The notes: generated from the sequence alone by a model not told the origin. 64,000 nt of DNA from Erinaceus europaeus (GCF_950295315.1 NC_080176.1:32045169-32109168); one strand, 5' to 3'. Shown: positions 1-13,124, counted from the first letter of the stretch. Program-made: numbers and translations.

Positions 1-911
1 TTCATGAAGGAGATGTTGGAAGGATTTCAGCTTATGAGCCATGGCTAGTGGGTAGAAGAAGTATGGGGGAATGGTAACTCCAGATGAGGCTGAATGGGAG
101 AGACTTAGGTAGTGGACAGAGGGCAGGTGTTGGATGTACATGCATGTAGTGGTTTTCTGTGGAAGTTCAGCTGAGTGCAATTTCCCACATTCCCTAGCGT
201 TCCTTGCAAACAAATTACCCATAAGCAAGCACAACATTCCTATTGGAACAAATTCTCATTTTCCAAACAAGTGTGACTGCAGCCCTTGTTCTTTGATTCA
301 GTTATTCACTTGATCAGTAAAGCATCTTTGTGTTTGTAAATATTCCAGGCTCTGAGACTGTAAGGACTATAAAGACACATCAGTGACAGTGCCTGTTCCC
401 TCTCAGGAAGCTAATAATCTTAAAGATTATTATTACTAGGAGGAATGAAAAAAAGTGTTAAAGAGCCAGACTTGGCTCATCTAGCCGTTTTCCAGAGTTC
501 CCTCCAGCCAGAAGAATATTTTATAAGTTTGGTCCCTACTTACATTTAGCAGACTTCTCTAAAATCTAAGAATTCGAGTCTGATTAGTGCTTCTTTTCAG
601 TTAATGTATGTTGAAGAGATGGCTGATCTAGGAGTGACATAAGGAAAGGACTTTCTATGTTATCCATACAGGATCTGGTGTAAAAATAAGACATCACCTT
701 CTGTCATTTACATGTGTGTGATTGGAAGACGGCCATAATGGAAAGTAGACACGGTACATTTGGAGCCAGAAAGACCTCCCCAGAAATCAAGAGGGGTCCA
801 ACCTTTCTCTGATTCAGATGAGAATAAGGAGAGATATGATGTTCTTAATCACCTGAGTTAGTGGCAAAGTCAGAATTTGAATTGAGCTAGTTTTTTACAT
901 TTATCATTTTA

Positions 912-1108
912 TAGATATTTATTTTATTTTTATTTGATAAGGCAGAGAGAAATTGAGAGGGGAAGGGGAGAGAAAGACACCTGCAGCACTGCCTTCACCA
1001 TTCACGAAGTTTCCCCTTACAGGTGGGGACTAGGGACTAGGGACTTGAACCCAGGTCCTTAACCATGGTAATGTATGCACTCAACCAGGTGCACCACCAC
1101 CTGGCTCT
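912..1108 (-). mobile_element. tRNA-derived SINE (ERI-type)
   Basis: Minus-strand copy: tail side atttatttt, then gagagaaagacacctgcagc, a B-box-like cttgaacccaggtcct and tRNA head ending accaggtgcaccaccacctgg. Confidence 0.85.
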
Positions 1109-1110
1109 CA

Positions 1111-1154
1111 CTAATTTTTAAATTATAACATGCTAATTTTTAAATTATAACATT
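1111..1154 (+). repeat. Tandem duplication of 22 bp
   Basis: The unit ctaatttttaaattataaca-tg at 1,111-1,132 is repeated at 1,133-1,154 with one difference, immediately beside the SINE. Confidence 0.85.
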
Positions 1155-2821
1155 GCATCAGAAGAGAAAGACAAGTTCTGTTCTATTCATTGGGGGGGAA
1201 TGTCAAAGTCAGTCTTAATATTGCAACTTCTCTATCTCCTGACTTTTTAGCCAACTCAGCTGTTACTTATAATAGACTTCCTGATGTTTTATTTTTCTTT
1301 ATAACATACCCTACGATGCAAGTTGACAACGCAAGTTCACCAAAGTGCCAGGCTACATACTCTGTAATGGCATGTCTTTGTCAGAGAAGAACATTGTGTT
1401 TTTTGTACCCTAAAAAGATTTGAGCAATTGTGGTGAATGGATCATCCCTAGTTATGTTGGTGGAATTGGCGGTGCATTCCTGAGGATTAAGGTTTCAATG
1501 CCTGTAGGCAGGACATGCTTTCTTTTCCAGTTGATGGGTTTTATTTTGCTTACATCTCTTTTCTCTGACTCCCTCAGCACTGACTGACATGAAAATTGTA
1601 TCTGAAGTCCATCTTTGCACTGCTCTATTGTCTTGCCTGGGCTGCTCCTGACCCCTGGGCCTGACCCACTTAGCCTGGGGAATGAAAGAATTTAGGTGGT
1701 GCTTGTAGAGAAAGCAGGAAGGGATGGAGTGATGATAATAATAATCTCCCCCTTTTTTTTTTTTAATAAGAGAAGAAATAAAGCAATATGTTTTGTGCCC
1801 TTCCAGTGTTTGCTACACTTCTAAAATTGTTACCACTTATCAGACCATTTCAGTTCCTGGGAGAGCTGGATTGTCTTTTTCCCCTGAGAATGTTTGCATT
1901 CTAGACCCAGTGCTTTGAGAAACATGAGGTCTCAGCTGGAATCTTGGTGTAGTAACTGAAGAAATAGGACCAACATCAGTATTTTAAAAATAGATGGTTA
2001 GGGGTGATTAACTCCTGCTTCTCAGAGTAGTGGCCCCTAGAAACCAGTGAGGCCCCAGGCAATGTCATTCCTGGGTTGAAGACACTGGTCTATATTCTTA
2101 CATTTTGCTCCAGGCTGTTTTGTCTTGCTCATTCTGTGTTGCCACCTCCCATCAGGATGGCCTGTAATTAATTCTGCATGGATTGAAAGCCTTTCTGGGC
2201 ACTTGAACCAGGAAGAGGTTGTGGGCACAGAAGTGTGGTTTCTGTGAGATCATGGAGGAGCAGGTTGCTACTGATGGAGCCTATGTGTGGCTGGGCCCGG
2301 CTGAGGAAAGTTGACATCTTAGAAACAGCCACAGAAACTTAAAAACTCCATCATTTGGGGGCTCCCAAAGTTTCTTTGTATCTTTGTGCCATTGAAGTGC
2401 CCAAGTCAGGCTTGGGAGTCATCACTCAGCAGAAGTGCCATCTTCATAGCATTGGTTTTCTTCTCAGGAGGAGCGTTTACCTCTGACAGAAAGCATCAAG
2501 AGCTTTGGTGTAAATGGTGCTTGTGGTCAGGAAGACAAAAGACTTTCTTTTAGGATTAGCCTTGTGAGTGTTCTTGAGTCAACAGGCATAGCCTATTCTG
2601 CTATCCTTTCATCATCCTTCAAGCTCTATTGTAGTGATGGGAGTTTCTCAGGGAAATTTGACTATTTCATGTTCCATTTAAAATTCTTTGCCACTTTAAA
2701 ATACTGAGTCCTCTTTTCCTAATTCCCAGCTTTCTCAGTGAGAGTCCTAGTTTTGTTTTTTTTTTTTATGATGTTTTGTATATTGTGTGTGTTTCCCTAT
2801 TGTGTTTTGCTACTACAGGGA

Positions 2822-2974
2822 TTCTCTTTTTTTTTTTTTAAAAAAAAAAAGATTTATTAATGAGAGATAACTAGAACAGCAGTCTGGCATATGCAATGCT
2901 GGGAATTGAACTCTGGACCTAATACTTACTTATTAATCCAGTGCTTTATCTACTGTGCTACCTCCTGGGCTGCC
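2822..2974 (-). mobile_element. tRNA-derived SINE, second family (B)
   Basis: Minus-strand copy: A/T tail aaaaaagatttatt, gagagataactagaacagc, then gaattgaactctggacc (B box) and a head ending ctacctcctgggctgc. Not the same body as the ERI-type elements. Confidence 0.7.
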
Positions 2975-3398
2975 ATAATAAATGTTTTTATTGTGCCAGG
3001 ACAATCTCCAGCTCTCCTGCCTCAATCCCTTGTACAGGGTCACCTTTCTAGCATTCATTTCAGCAGGCATCATTCTTTCTATCACTCCTTGCTCCTTAGT
3101 ATTTCATTGCTATGCAACATCTCTAGTTCATTTTTAGAAGTTCTCTGGGCTGCATTATAAAAGATTTTTACTTTGATTTTCTCATATAGCCAGTTTTCTT
3201 TTGAAAATCTAAATTCTGTAAAAGATAAAATAAATGTCTAGATAACCTCCAGGACTATTTCCTAGGGTGACAACTATGTGATTCTACTTGTTGAAGAATA
3301 CACCAAAATCGTGCACTTGTATTCACAAAGTCTGCAAACTCCTTTAGAAAGATCTAACATGCAGATACAGTCTTATCCCTACAGATGCTTGGCCTGCC

Positions 3399-3679
3399 TT
3401 TTTTTTTATTTTTTAATATTTATTTATTTTCCCTTTTATTACCCTTGTTTTTTATTGTTGTAGTTATTATTGATGTTGTCATTGTTAGGTAGGACAGAAA
3501 GAAATGGAGAGAGGAGGGGAAGACGAGGGGGAGAGAAAGACACCTGTAGACCTGTTTTACCACCTGTGAAGTGACTGTCTGGCAGATAAGGAGCCGGGGG
3601 CTTGAACTGGGATCCTTACTCTGGTCCTTGTGCTTCGCGCCACGTGCACTTAACCCGCTGCACCACCACCCAACTCCCC
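3399..3679 (-). mobile_element. ERI-type SINE, A1 tail
   Basis: Full-length minus copy with (ATTT)n tail, ggtaggacagaaagaaatgg, acacctgtagacctg and a tRNA-like head ending ctgcaccaccacccaactcc. Confidence 0.92.
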
Positions 3680-3976
3680 GCCTTTGATTTTTTTAAAATT
3701 ATTTATTTATTCATTCCCTTTTGTTGCCCTTGTTGTTTTATTGTTGTAGTTGATGTCGTTGTTGTTGGATAGGACAGAGAGAAATGGAGAGAGGAGGGGA
3801 AGACAGCGAGGGGGAGAGAAAGACAGACACCTGCAGACCTGCTTCACCACCTGTGAAGCAACTCCCCTGCAGGTGGGGAGCCAGGGGCTCGAACCAGGAT
3901 CCTTCAGGTCCTTGTGCTTTGCGCCACATGCGCTTAACCCGCTGCACTACTGCCCAGCTCCCCGCCTTTGATTTTT
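3680..3976 (-). mobile_element. ERI-type SINE, A1 tail, with 13-bp target duplication
   Basis: Minus copy at 3,693-3,963 directly abutting the preceding one. It is flanked by a perfect duplication GCCTTTGATTTTT at 3,680-3,692 and 3,964-3,976. Confidence 0.93.
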
Positions 3977-4398
3977 AACATAGCTTTTCCTTAACATTGT
4001 TATGCATTTGATTGCACTGCTTTTATTATTATACTAAAAAAATGAAACCCCAAAACTATTAAGATCTTTATGATTCAGACTAGAACATTAGTTTTATTCT
4101 ATATTGAAAATGGATCCTTAAACTTCATAATGACTCCCAATTATTTTACATTTGCTTGTGTTGTATACCATTATTTTATTGCAGTATAATGTCCAATTAT
4201 GGAAACGACTCCAAAGAGACATGGTTTTTCTGGCTTAGTGTGTAATTGTTTATTGCATATTTTTCTCATTATAGTGATTTTCCCCCTCCCTTTTGGATTG
4301 CAGACAGGAAGAAGCTTGCTTAGATTTTGTAAATGATGTGGCTGAAGAAATCAAATATTTATCGGGCTCTCTCTCTGTGGAAGGCATTGTGTCGAAGA

Positions 4399-4721
4399 TT
4401 TTTTTTTTTTTTTGCCTCCAGGGTTATTGCTGGGGCTAGGTGCTTGCACTATGAATCCACTGCTCCTGGAGATTATTTTTCCTATTTTGTTACCCTTGTT
4501 GTTGTGCTTGTTGTAGTTCTTATTGTCGTCATAGCTGCTGTTGTTGTTGTTGGATAGGACAGAGAAATGGAGAGAGGAGGAGAGAAAGATAGACACCTGC
4601 AGACCTGCTTCAACGCTTGTGAAGCATTTGGGGACCCGGAGGCTTGAACCGGGATCCTTAACGCCGGCCCTTGCGCTTTGCACCATTTGCACTTAACCCA
4701 CTGCGCTACCTCCCAACTCCC
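4399..4721 (-). mobile_element. ERI-type SINE, A2 tail
   Basis: Minus copy starting with T15 and the alternative 3' unit gcctccagggttattgctgg ... atgaatccactgctcctgg, then the usual body and head. This is the longer subtype. Confidence 0.93.
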
Positions 4722-5702
4722 AAAGAGACCCCACCTCAAAAAAAAAAAAACTGGTTTGTGTATATTACATAAAAATAGCTAGTGAGGGCTTGCTAAGTCC
4801 TGCAGGCACTAAACATCTAGAGCATATCAGAGAGGTAGCTGGCTGCCAGGGGCTGTGGTGACTAGAGAAGGACTGATAAAGTGGTTCCACTGAAACGGCA
4901 CTTGAAGAAAGGAGATTCAGAAGCACTTATGTGAACAGAAAGCATTGAGGTGCTTTGGGAAGGTGGTTGATAACATGACAAACGTGGCAGGGCCCAGAAT
5001 TTCAGAGTATTTTGTTCTGGGGTGGATATTTTTATGCAGTACAAGGGAACGAGACATCTTTTGCATGTGGCCAAGAGACATCCCTGGCCTAAGTTTTTTC
5101 ATTCCACATACTTACGGAAAACAGAAAGAGAGCCAGTCTGCAGGTCTGTGGTGCTCCCAGTTGGTGCATCGGATCAAGCTCGGGTGTGTTTTCTACCAGT
5201 GGGTAGAACTATCTCCCACTTGCCTTGGCTTATCTTCTAGAAACTCTCTTAGACAATTAGTGAGCAGTAGATTCTGAAACCCATTTTATGTTTATAAGCA
5301 GTGGCCTCTAAGTAATAAGAGAGAGAAAATGTGTTGATTCTGAAAAAAAATATCTCATAACTTTTATAAGTTGTTAATAAGCAGGTTTTGTTAGTTAATA
5401 TAGGCCAATATTGGGTCTCTTAGTTTATCACTGGTTTAAGATGGAGTGTTTATTCTTCAGATTGAGGAGAATCATTATATGTGAGCACTTTTAGAAGACT
5501 TAGCTCTGGGAGGTTGAGGAATATAAGGCAGGATGCTTTTTCCAAGGAGCATAGCAGTAGCACCTGACCAGGAACTCATTAAACCCCAAAGGCTCCTTCA
5601 TGGAGGCACATTCAGAAAAGAGAAAAGCAAGCGCTAACTTGTTCACCCAGGCCAGTTCAGGTTTTAAGCTTCTTCTGGGATTGTGCACTTTCGTTTTGTT
5701 CT

Positions 5703-5853
5703 TGATGGAGAGAAAGAGAGAGGCACGCACACCTGTAGCACTGCATCACCACTCATGAAATGTCCCTCCTGCATGTGGGGACTAGGAGCCTGAATCTGGG
5801 TCCTTGTGTATGGTACGGTATACACTGCACCATATGCACCACTACTACCCAGC
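5703..5853 (-). mobile_element. SINE, partial
   Basis: Minus copy with gagagaaagagagaggcacg, acctgtagcactgcatcacc and a head ending accactactacccagcc. Tail missing. Confidence 0.75.
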
Positions 5854-5892
5854 CACTAATTAAGCATCTTTGGGTCCTGGCTCACCATGATT

Positions 5893-6185
5893 GTGCTTCC
5901 TCGTCTTCTTTTTTTTTTTTTTAAAGTTTTATTTATTTATTTTCCCTTTTGTTGCCCTTGTTGTCTTTTTATTGTTGTTGTAGTTATTATTGTTGTTACT
6001 GATTTCGTCATTGTTGGATAGGACAGAGAGAAATAGAGAGGGAGAGAAAGACACCTGCAAACCTGCTTCAACACTTGTGAAGGGACTCGCAGCAGGTGGG
6101 GAGCCGGAGGCTCGAACCAGGATCCTTATGCCATGTGCGCTTAGCCTGCTGCGCTACCACCTGACTCCCGTGCTTCCTCTTCTTT
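5893..6185 (-). mobile_element. ERI-type SINE, A1 tail, with target duplication
   Basis: Minus copy at about 5,908-6,169. Flanks gtgcttcctcgtcttc and gtgcttcctcttcttt form a duplication with one small difference. Confidence 0.92.
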
Positions 6186-6374
6186 AGGACAGCTGTCAGG
6201 ACCTTGGTATTGGCTTTGGCACAGGTTCTAACCCCTGTTGTTTCTGCATGGTGGGTGATCCAGTCTGGGAAACATCCCCGAGAAGAGCTCACAGTAACTA
6301 GCTCCCATGGGAGTGCTTACTATTGACTACAGTCCCCAGTCTGCTGACAGCATCCTAATGGTTCTGCAGATATC

Positions 6375-6483
6375 CCTCCTGCCTGAGGCTGTGATGTCAG
6401 TCTCAGGTTCAGTCCGTAGCACTACCATAAGCCAGAGCTGAGTAGTGCACCATTAAAAGAAAATAATAATAATAAATAAAATG
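6375..6483 (+). mobile_element. SINE fragment (family C)
   Basis: Plus copy with ctgaggctgtgatgtcag, caggttcagtcc (B box), gccagagctgagtagtgc and an (ATAA)n tail. Confidence 0.7.
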
Positions 6484-6888
6484 TAATGGGAAGTTATTTC
6501 CATAAATGGATCTTGGCAGCCTACTCTGGATGACACCCCAGAGTAGTGAGACTCACCAGGAGTGCTGGACTCACAGGATGGGTACAGATGAATGTTGCTG
6601 TGAGTTTAGCTCCCCACAAAGACCCCAAGGGATGTAAGTGCTGAGAGACTTTGGAGGTCAATTGATCAGTGAACTCTGCACCTGGCTGAAATCATAGTGT
6701 GAGGGAGTTTGGGACCAGAAAGGACAAGATTGACTTATGGAAACTGTCCAGAACACTCTTTCCCATGTTCCTCTTTTCACTGAAGAACCAAAGGCATTGT
6801 GGCATTAGACCAGGAAACAGAGCTCCCAGGTGCTTCATAGAGGCGTCACTGGCAGCACCCAGTTCCCATGGGCAGGTTGTATGAACAG

Positions 6889-6915
6889 ATGTGTGTGTGT
6901 GTGGGGGGGGGGGTT
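6889..6915 (+). repeat. (TG)n(G)n microsatellite
   Basis: About ten TG units followed by a run of G. Confidence 0.85.
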
Positions 6916-8534
6916 TCTGTCATCTGTCCCCAAGGACACAGATAAGCTCCTGAATACTGACAGCATTCACTGCCAAAAGATGGCAGCTATTCCCCAAGGC
7001 GGGTTCACTTGTTCACTCAGGGTCCTACTAAGAATGGGCTGGAGCAGCTGGGAGTTTCCCTTCCCCCACTCCACACCCCACACCCCCCCCTGGGAAACCT
7101 TGCTTTCAGGGTATTTGATGGCACTCTGAATGAGGAGTCTTCTCTGCCACACACCAAGTGACAGCTGTGTGGACTTGCTGGGAAACTGGCTGAGGTGGCT
7201 CATCCTGCTCATGGAAATGACCTGCTCCCTCCCTCCTCCATCTCAGCTCTGCCAGCATTGGATAAGCCCAGGGCCAAAGTGGCCCACAAGCTTCACCCCT
7301 GCCCTCCAGAACAGAGAAAGGGCATGTTGCAGGATTCATATGGCTCGTGTTAGGAGGATGACAGGATCAGACTCTTAACCTGCTGGTGCCAGCTAGAGCC
7401 TTTGTCTGCCAGATGCTCAGCTACACATGGTGCTGCAGACCCAGGCTGACAGAGAAACTTGGGGCTGGTAGGGTGTTGGCAGGGAGCCAAGGAGCCAAGG
7501 AGGAGCCTAGGACTGGCTTGAAAAATACCAGTTCCTACATGTCATGTCGCATGCTCCACCCGGCCGCTTAACCAGACGGGTCTCGGCACTGTTCCAATGT
7601 GTGCCTGTCATCAGCCAAAACAGAAGTGTGAATCATGTGTTCAGTACTGGTAATTTTGACCTTCTCCTCCAGGAAAGTCTTTGGGGAAAGTTCAAAGTAT
7701 TGAAAACTGAGTTTAAACTCTAGCCAGTGGTTGGCCAGCTCTGAGGGGCAGATTCCTCTTTTACTCACTAGATGCCTTGGTCCACGTCCCACATGCTTCA
7801 TCAGCATGTTTTTAGGATAGGTGCTGATCCAAGAAAAGTACTTCCCAGTGGCATTACTCTGAAGACTGACTGCTTTAGAAGGTGCTCAGGGCAAATGGCC
7901 TTATGACTGTGATGGTGGCTGTGACCCTTCTGGATGACCTTAGAAGCCAATGGCACTGTGGCAGGAGAGGCTTAGGCCTATAACTGACATTCTCCTTCAT
8001 CCCCCAACTTGATTGCCCTTCACATGAAAGGTAGTATGCTCACATACTAGGGAGACTCCCTTCATTTCTTTTTAAGCCAAACATTAAAATTGTCATTCAT
8101 CTGAATGTCTTGGTTCCACCTCTTGGCAAATTTCCAGAATAAGCAAAGGGGTCTCCTCATTGTCAAGTGTAAGGAATGTGGCTTTTCTTGTAGTGATGGA
8201 GAGCCTTGGCCTTAGACTTGCCATTTGCGCTCATTGAAGGCTTGCCAGATAAAGACATGCTTGTCTACAAACCCTTGGGGGGCTGTGGTAAAGCCCCTGC
8301 ACAGGCACACAGGCACAGAGCACTTCAATGTTAAGTTTTTAGGAGTGCCTTTGCTTGGATGTGTGATTGTGCACATAGTTGGGGTACTTGGTTGCAGCCA
8401 GACGGGACTGACAGGGCTGACCAGAACAGAAAACTAGAATCCATAGTTGGGGTGTGCAGGGAAAGGCAAGGGTGTGCAAGGAGTGACCTTGTCCAGAGAA
8501 GCCAGCTGAGTCATGAAATGGGCAATAATAATGG

Positions 8535-8640
8535 GAGTCCAGCTTCCATCCCCAGCACTGCCATGTGCCAGAGCTGAGCTGAGCAGTGCTCTGGTCTCTC
8601 TCATTGAAGTATAAAAGTACTATTTAAAAAATAATTTTAA
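8535..8640 (+). mobile_element. SINE fragment (family C)
   Basis: Contains catccccagcactgccatg and gccagagctgagctgagcag with a degenerate A-rich tail. Confidence 0.65.
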
Positions 8641-9993
8641 TATAACATGGGGTTAGAGGGGGAAGGTGTCCCCCTGTGCTTTTGAGGCCAAAACACAAAA
8701 ACTCTCACTCTGAAACTGGTGTTTGGAGTTTTTCCCAAGGTTCTCAGAAGAGGTTGGAGATTGCATCCTCCCTTACTTGGGTCTCATGTGAGAAACAGCA
8801 CAGAGGACAATTGATTTTTGACCTGATGCTTTGAACCAGTGTAGCAGGAACGTGTTAAGATCAGGGTGCCTTGCTATGGCTACTTGGAATCAAAACACAG
8901 ATGTCTTCATGAACTCTGGTTACTTAAGCCCCAGGTGTTCTACCAGTCCTGTGTTTACTTTTGTGGTACTGTGTTCCATTTCTCCACCCCAGCGCCTGTT
9001 TCTAGTTCATCTTTGTGTCCTCAGGACCTTACATGTTGCCAATCTTAATGAAAAACTGTATCTGACATTAATACCGTGTGTGTGTGTGTTGTTTTGTTTG
9101 GGGTTGTTGGAGATCTTTTAATGCCCCTCTCAACTTAGTAGATTGTGATCGTTTTCTCTCAAGCCAACATTGGTCCTTTGTCAACATGAGCCTTCATTCA
9201 CCAGAGGCTTTGCCCAAAGCTACAGAAGAGCTAGAGTACCTACGAGCCATGTGATATGCATGGTAGGCCGTTCTGGTGAGCTCCAGTTGGCAGTCAAGCC
9301 TGATCTCCCCTCAAAGGCAGATTTCTGGTCCAAAGGTCTTATGGACATGGACATAATTTCAGAATTGCCTTTAGGTTTAAGAGAACTAAACTTGAAATGG
9401 GTCTTACATACTCTTAGCTATCAGGTGCTTCTCTTTCTTTAATCCCTTCAGATTAGCCCCTGTCCTGGGTTAACCTGGGATCTGGATGACAGCGATGCTA
9501 GCTTCTCCAAGAACACGGCCTCTAACATGCCGCTCTCCCACTGGGCTGCTGGTGCCTTGGCAGAGCAATGGCTGGTTTTTCCTTGTTTAGGGTTTTGCTT
9601 TTACTCTAGGAGCCCTAGCGGCCCTCTGAGGTTTGTGATACAGACTTCAGCCCAGAGCTTAGCTTCCTAGATGGTAATTAATGTTTACACAAAATGACAA
9701 GCACAAAATGGAATCTCTTTGAGCCCTGCCAAGCACCCATCATTCCCCTGATCTCCCCCTCTTGCAGTGTTTGAAAATTAATTTGCCTTGAACAAACAGT
9801 GGGTTTTCCTCCATTTATTTGTGCAATTTCAGTGACCAAGAAGAACTGCAAGACTGAATGTCATCCTTCCATTCGTTCAAGTAATTGAATCAGCTAATGG
9901 AACAAACCAGTCTCTGTTTAATGATGAAAAGAGAGGGGAGGAAATAAGAGGGAGCAGGCGTTTTTCCGCAAGACTGTTGGAAGTTAGCATTTT

Positions 9994-10239
9994 AGAAATA
10001 AAGTATTGTGGGGCCGGGTGGTGGCACACCTGGTTGAGTGTAAATGTTACAGTGTGCAAGGACCCAGGTTCGAGTCCTCAGTCCCCACCTGCAGGGGGAA
10101 AGCTTCATGAGTGGTGAAGCAGTGCAGCATGTGTCTCTCTGTCTCTCTCCCTATCACCCCCTTCCCTCTCAATTTCTGGCTGTGTCTATCCAATAAGTAA
10201 ATAAATATTTAAACAAGCAAAAAAAGAAATAAAGTATTG
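9994..10239 (+). mobile_element. ERI-type SINE with 15-bp target duplication
   Basis: Plus copy at 10,009-10,224 (head ggggccgggtggtggcacac, B box ggttcgagtcc, tail aataagtaaataaat). Perfect duplication AGAAATAAAGTATTG at 9,994-10,008 and 10,225-10,239. Confidence 0.95.
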
Positions 10240-10940
10240 CTAAGTCTCAAGTTCCATAATTCAGTTTTTGTTTAAATATACTTTAGGAATCTTGAAGGCT
10301 AGACAACTTTTGTTTGAAGTGGCAGAATAGACCAGGGGAAAGTGTTCAGAGTGAGTATTGCTGCTATTGTGAAAGAATCACACATTGATTCACAGCAACT
10401 TGATGTTCCCATATGTTATCCGGGTTTCTTAAGATTGAACGTTGTTTAAGCATTTAAGTCTGCATTCATAGGTGGCTACAGTCTTCAACCTATCTGCTTA
10501 GTAAAGTTCTTATAGATGGATCTATCAGTTGATAAAGAATTAGAGAAATTAGCTAGAAGATACGTCCCTTTCTAGTTGATAAGCACTAGACCTTCAGAAA
10601 GATTGAATGCATGTACAGATTCCATCCCCCGGTGGTTTTCTTGGTCTTTTTGAGGCTCATTCAGACTTGCTGCAGTAATGTGAGTAAACCATGTTAGTAC
10701 TTACTAATCAAGTGTAGAGACCAGAAGCAGAGAAAGGAGCCTGGGGAGAGTTTTTCTGCTTCTCTTCTTCCTCCTTAATCACCATCAAGTCACCATTCTT
10801 CTTTCTGTCCAAATGCACCCAGCTGCAGTACTTAGAAATGGTGAGGGGTGCGTGGAAGGTCTGTGCACAGTGCATCTCGTTGCTTCTGATGTTGCACATG
10901 TATCTATTCTTAGGGTGGAGAGCTTAAAAAACAGTTATCT

Positions 10941-11106
10941 GGGGGCTGGAGGGTGGCACACCTGATTAAGCTCACAAGTTATCATGCTCAAGCACCTGGG
11001 TTTGAGCCCCACTCCCCATCTGTAGGGGAGAAGCTTCATGAGTGGTGTAACAATGCCACAGGTTGTCTTCATCTCCACTTCCTCAGTTTTTTTCTGCCCT
11101 ATCAAA

Positions 11107-11143
<37 letters not shown>

Positions 11144-11220
11144 GAAATGACTACCAGGAGCAGTTGATTCATCATGCAGGCACCAAGCCCCAGTGATAAT
11201 CCTGGTGGCAAAATAAAATA
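10941..11220 (+). mobile_element. ERI-type SINE, A2 tail
   Basis: Plus copy with head gggggctggagggtggcaca, B box ggtttgagcccc, an internal (GACA)n expansion (11,118-11,142) and the A2 3' unit aggagcagttgattcatcat ... ataatcctggtggcaaaa. Confidence 0.9.
11118..11142 (+). repeat. (GACA)n microsatellite inside a SINE
   Basis: About six GACA units in the pyrimidine/purine hinge of the SINE. Confidence 0.9.
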
Positions 11221-11239
11221 TAATAACAATAATAATGGC

Positions 11240-11396
11240 AAGTCTGTAGGTGTCTGTCTTTCTCTCCCCCTCTCTGTCTTCCCCTCCTCTCTCCATTTCT
11301 CTCTGTCCCATCTAACAGTGACATCAACAACAACAATAACTACAACAATAAAAAGGACAACAAAAGGGAATAAATAAATAAATAAATATTTAAAAA
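11240..11396 (+). mobile_element. ERI-type SINE, 3' half, A1 tail
   Basis: Begins inside the body (ggcaagtctgtaggtgtctg) and ends with aataaataaataaatattt. It is 5'-truncated and follows an A2-type copy, so the pair looks like a composite. Confidence 0.85.
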
Positions 11397-11889
11397 GTGG
11401 CCCACAACAATGAAAAACATAAAAATTAAATAAATATGATTCCCCCCCAGATGACAGGTTTACAGCTGACACTCAGACATGTATCTCTCTGACATTTCTC
11501 TTTTCTGTGTATATATACACAGTTACACATAATCGTCAAGACTGAGACTAAAGTGTACTTTGTTACTTAATAATAATGTGGTCATGATACTTTCCCTGAC
11601 AGTGACTATGTTGTTGTTTTAACCACAGTTTCAAGGACATTGGTCATATAATTTGTGATAAGCTCTCTAAAGAGCATATAGCATGAATTAATAACATGTT
11701 AGTTTCCACAGCCCTTTGAGGTCATGACTATAAATTTGATGTAAGAAAGAACAACTCCAGAAACCTACTGGTTTGTCATAGAGGTGCAGTATATCAAATC
11801 TCAACCCTCCCCCACACACCAGTACTCTCAACTCTTGTGTGGCTACTTCTGGATTACAATTAATATACTTGTAAGTTATTTTTCTTCCC

Positions 11890-12112
11890 TCTAGGGTTAT
11901 TGCTTGGGGCTTGGTTGCTAGCACTACGAATCCACTGCTCCTGGAGGCCTTTTTTTTTTTTCCTTCATTTTATTGGATAGGACAGAGAGAATTTGAGAGA
12001 GGGAGAGAAAAAGACACCTGCAGACCTGCTTCACTACTGGAATCTTTGCTTGGGTCCTTGAGCTTTGTACTATGTGCACTTAACCTGGTGTTCCACCACC
12101 TGACCCTCACAT
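11890..12112 (-). mobile_element. ERI-type SINE, A2 tail, internally deleted
   Basis: Minus copy with ctagggttattgcttgggg ... gaatccactgctcctggagg and a shortened body; the head ends ccaccacctgac. Confidence 0.85.
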
Positions 12113-12394
12113 AAGTTATATGTTTCTAGGTTGCTCACTAGAGCTTTAGAAAATGAGTGGAGTCAGCCATGTGTGAGTTTGTCCCTCAGGTTATAGTGCA
12201 TTCAGTAGTCAATACCCTCAAGCTGTCCACATCCATAGTCACCAAACACTCCACAGTTAACAAAAACTCCCCAAGGGCTGTTCTCCTCCCCCTCCCCATT
12301 TCACCGTAAGACACCCTTGAACCTGGAGATTCTGAAAGACTTGAAGTGTGTGTGCTTGTTTGTTTGGATGAGGTGGTGGTGGTAACATCTCTAG

Positions 12395-12960
12395 ATGTTT
12401 ATGTGTTATATAGATGTTTATGCTTTTCTTATGAGATTTATTCCCAGGTATTAAGTCGAGTTTTGCTATCAAGGAGTTTGTTCCTGTGTTTCATTTTCTA
12501 TTTACTTTCGCATGCAGTTGTGTCGAAAAGCTACTGATGTTTGTGGCTTTTCTTTATTCAGATACCTTACTGAACTCTTTCATACCAATTTTTTTTTTCA
12601 GCTGGTTGTTTTTGTAACTGGGTAATTGCACTTTTTATAAATAGTCTGGCTCTTCCTTTTGTTACATGTTTGCTATTTCAGTTGAAATGACAGGAATATT
12701 TCTTGTAGGTTTGGTTGACCTGGTCTGTAACAGTACCTTGGTACCTTTTGAGTTGAGAGATATAATTATTCAGTTGTTTGTTTTTTGTTTGTTTCTCAGT
12801 TTAATTTTTTTTGGTCAGTTTTTGTAAAATCTTTCATTTTTGTCAACTGACATATATTTAACTTTTATATAAAGTACATTCTTTACGCCTGTTCAAATTT
12901 CTAGGTTTTATTTCATTTTTCCATCACTCAGTTTTTAATGGCAAGACCACTTTTCTTTAA
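12395..12960 (-). mobile_element. Old L1 ORF2 relic, antisense
   Basis: The + strand reads like the reverse complement of L1 ORF2 (ttattcccaggtattaa ... tttcattttctatttac ... gaaaagctactgatgtttg). No long frame survives. The 3' boundary is uncertain. Confidence 0.6.
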
Positions 12961-12969
12961 GGGTGTTTA

Positions 12970-13120
12970 ATAGGTGGTCTGGGTAGTGGTAGGCTATCTA
13001 GGGCTTTGGACTTGAAAGTATAAGGTTGTGAGTTCACTCCCTGGCATCACATGTAGCTAGAATGAGGGCTCTGGTCCCCCCCTACCCACCCCCCCAAGTC
13101 TCAATAATAAATGAGTAAAG
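12970..13120 (+). mobile_element. tRNA-derived SINE (family B)
   Basis: Plus copy: head ggtggtctgggtagtgg, ttggacttgaaagtataagg, B box gttcactccctgg, atcacatgtagctagaatga, and tail aataataaatgag. Confidence 0.8.
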
Positions 13121-13124
13121 TTTT

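Noticed and set aside
4351..4692. 113-codon minus-strand frame and similar frames in other SINEs
   Set aside because: These are chance frames in SINE bodies (Asn/Thr repeats from the AAC/AAT hinge).
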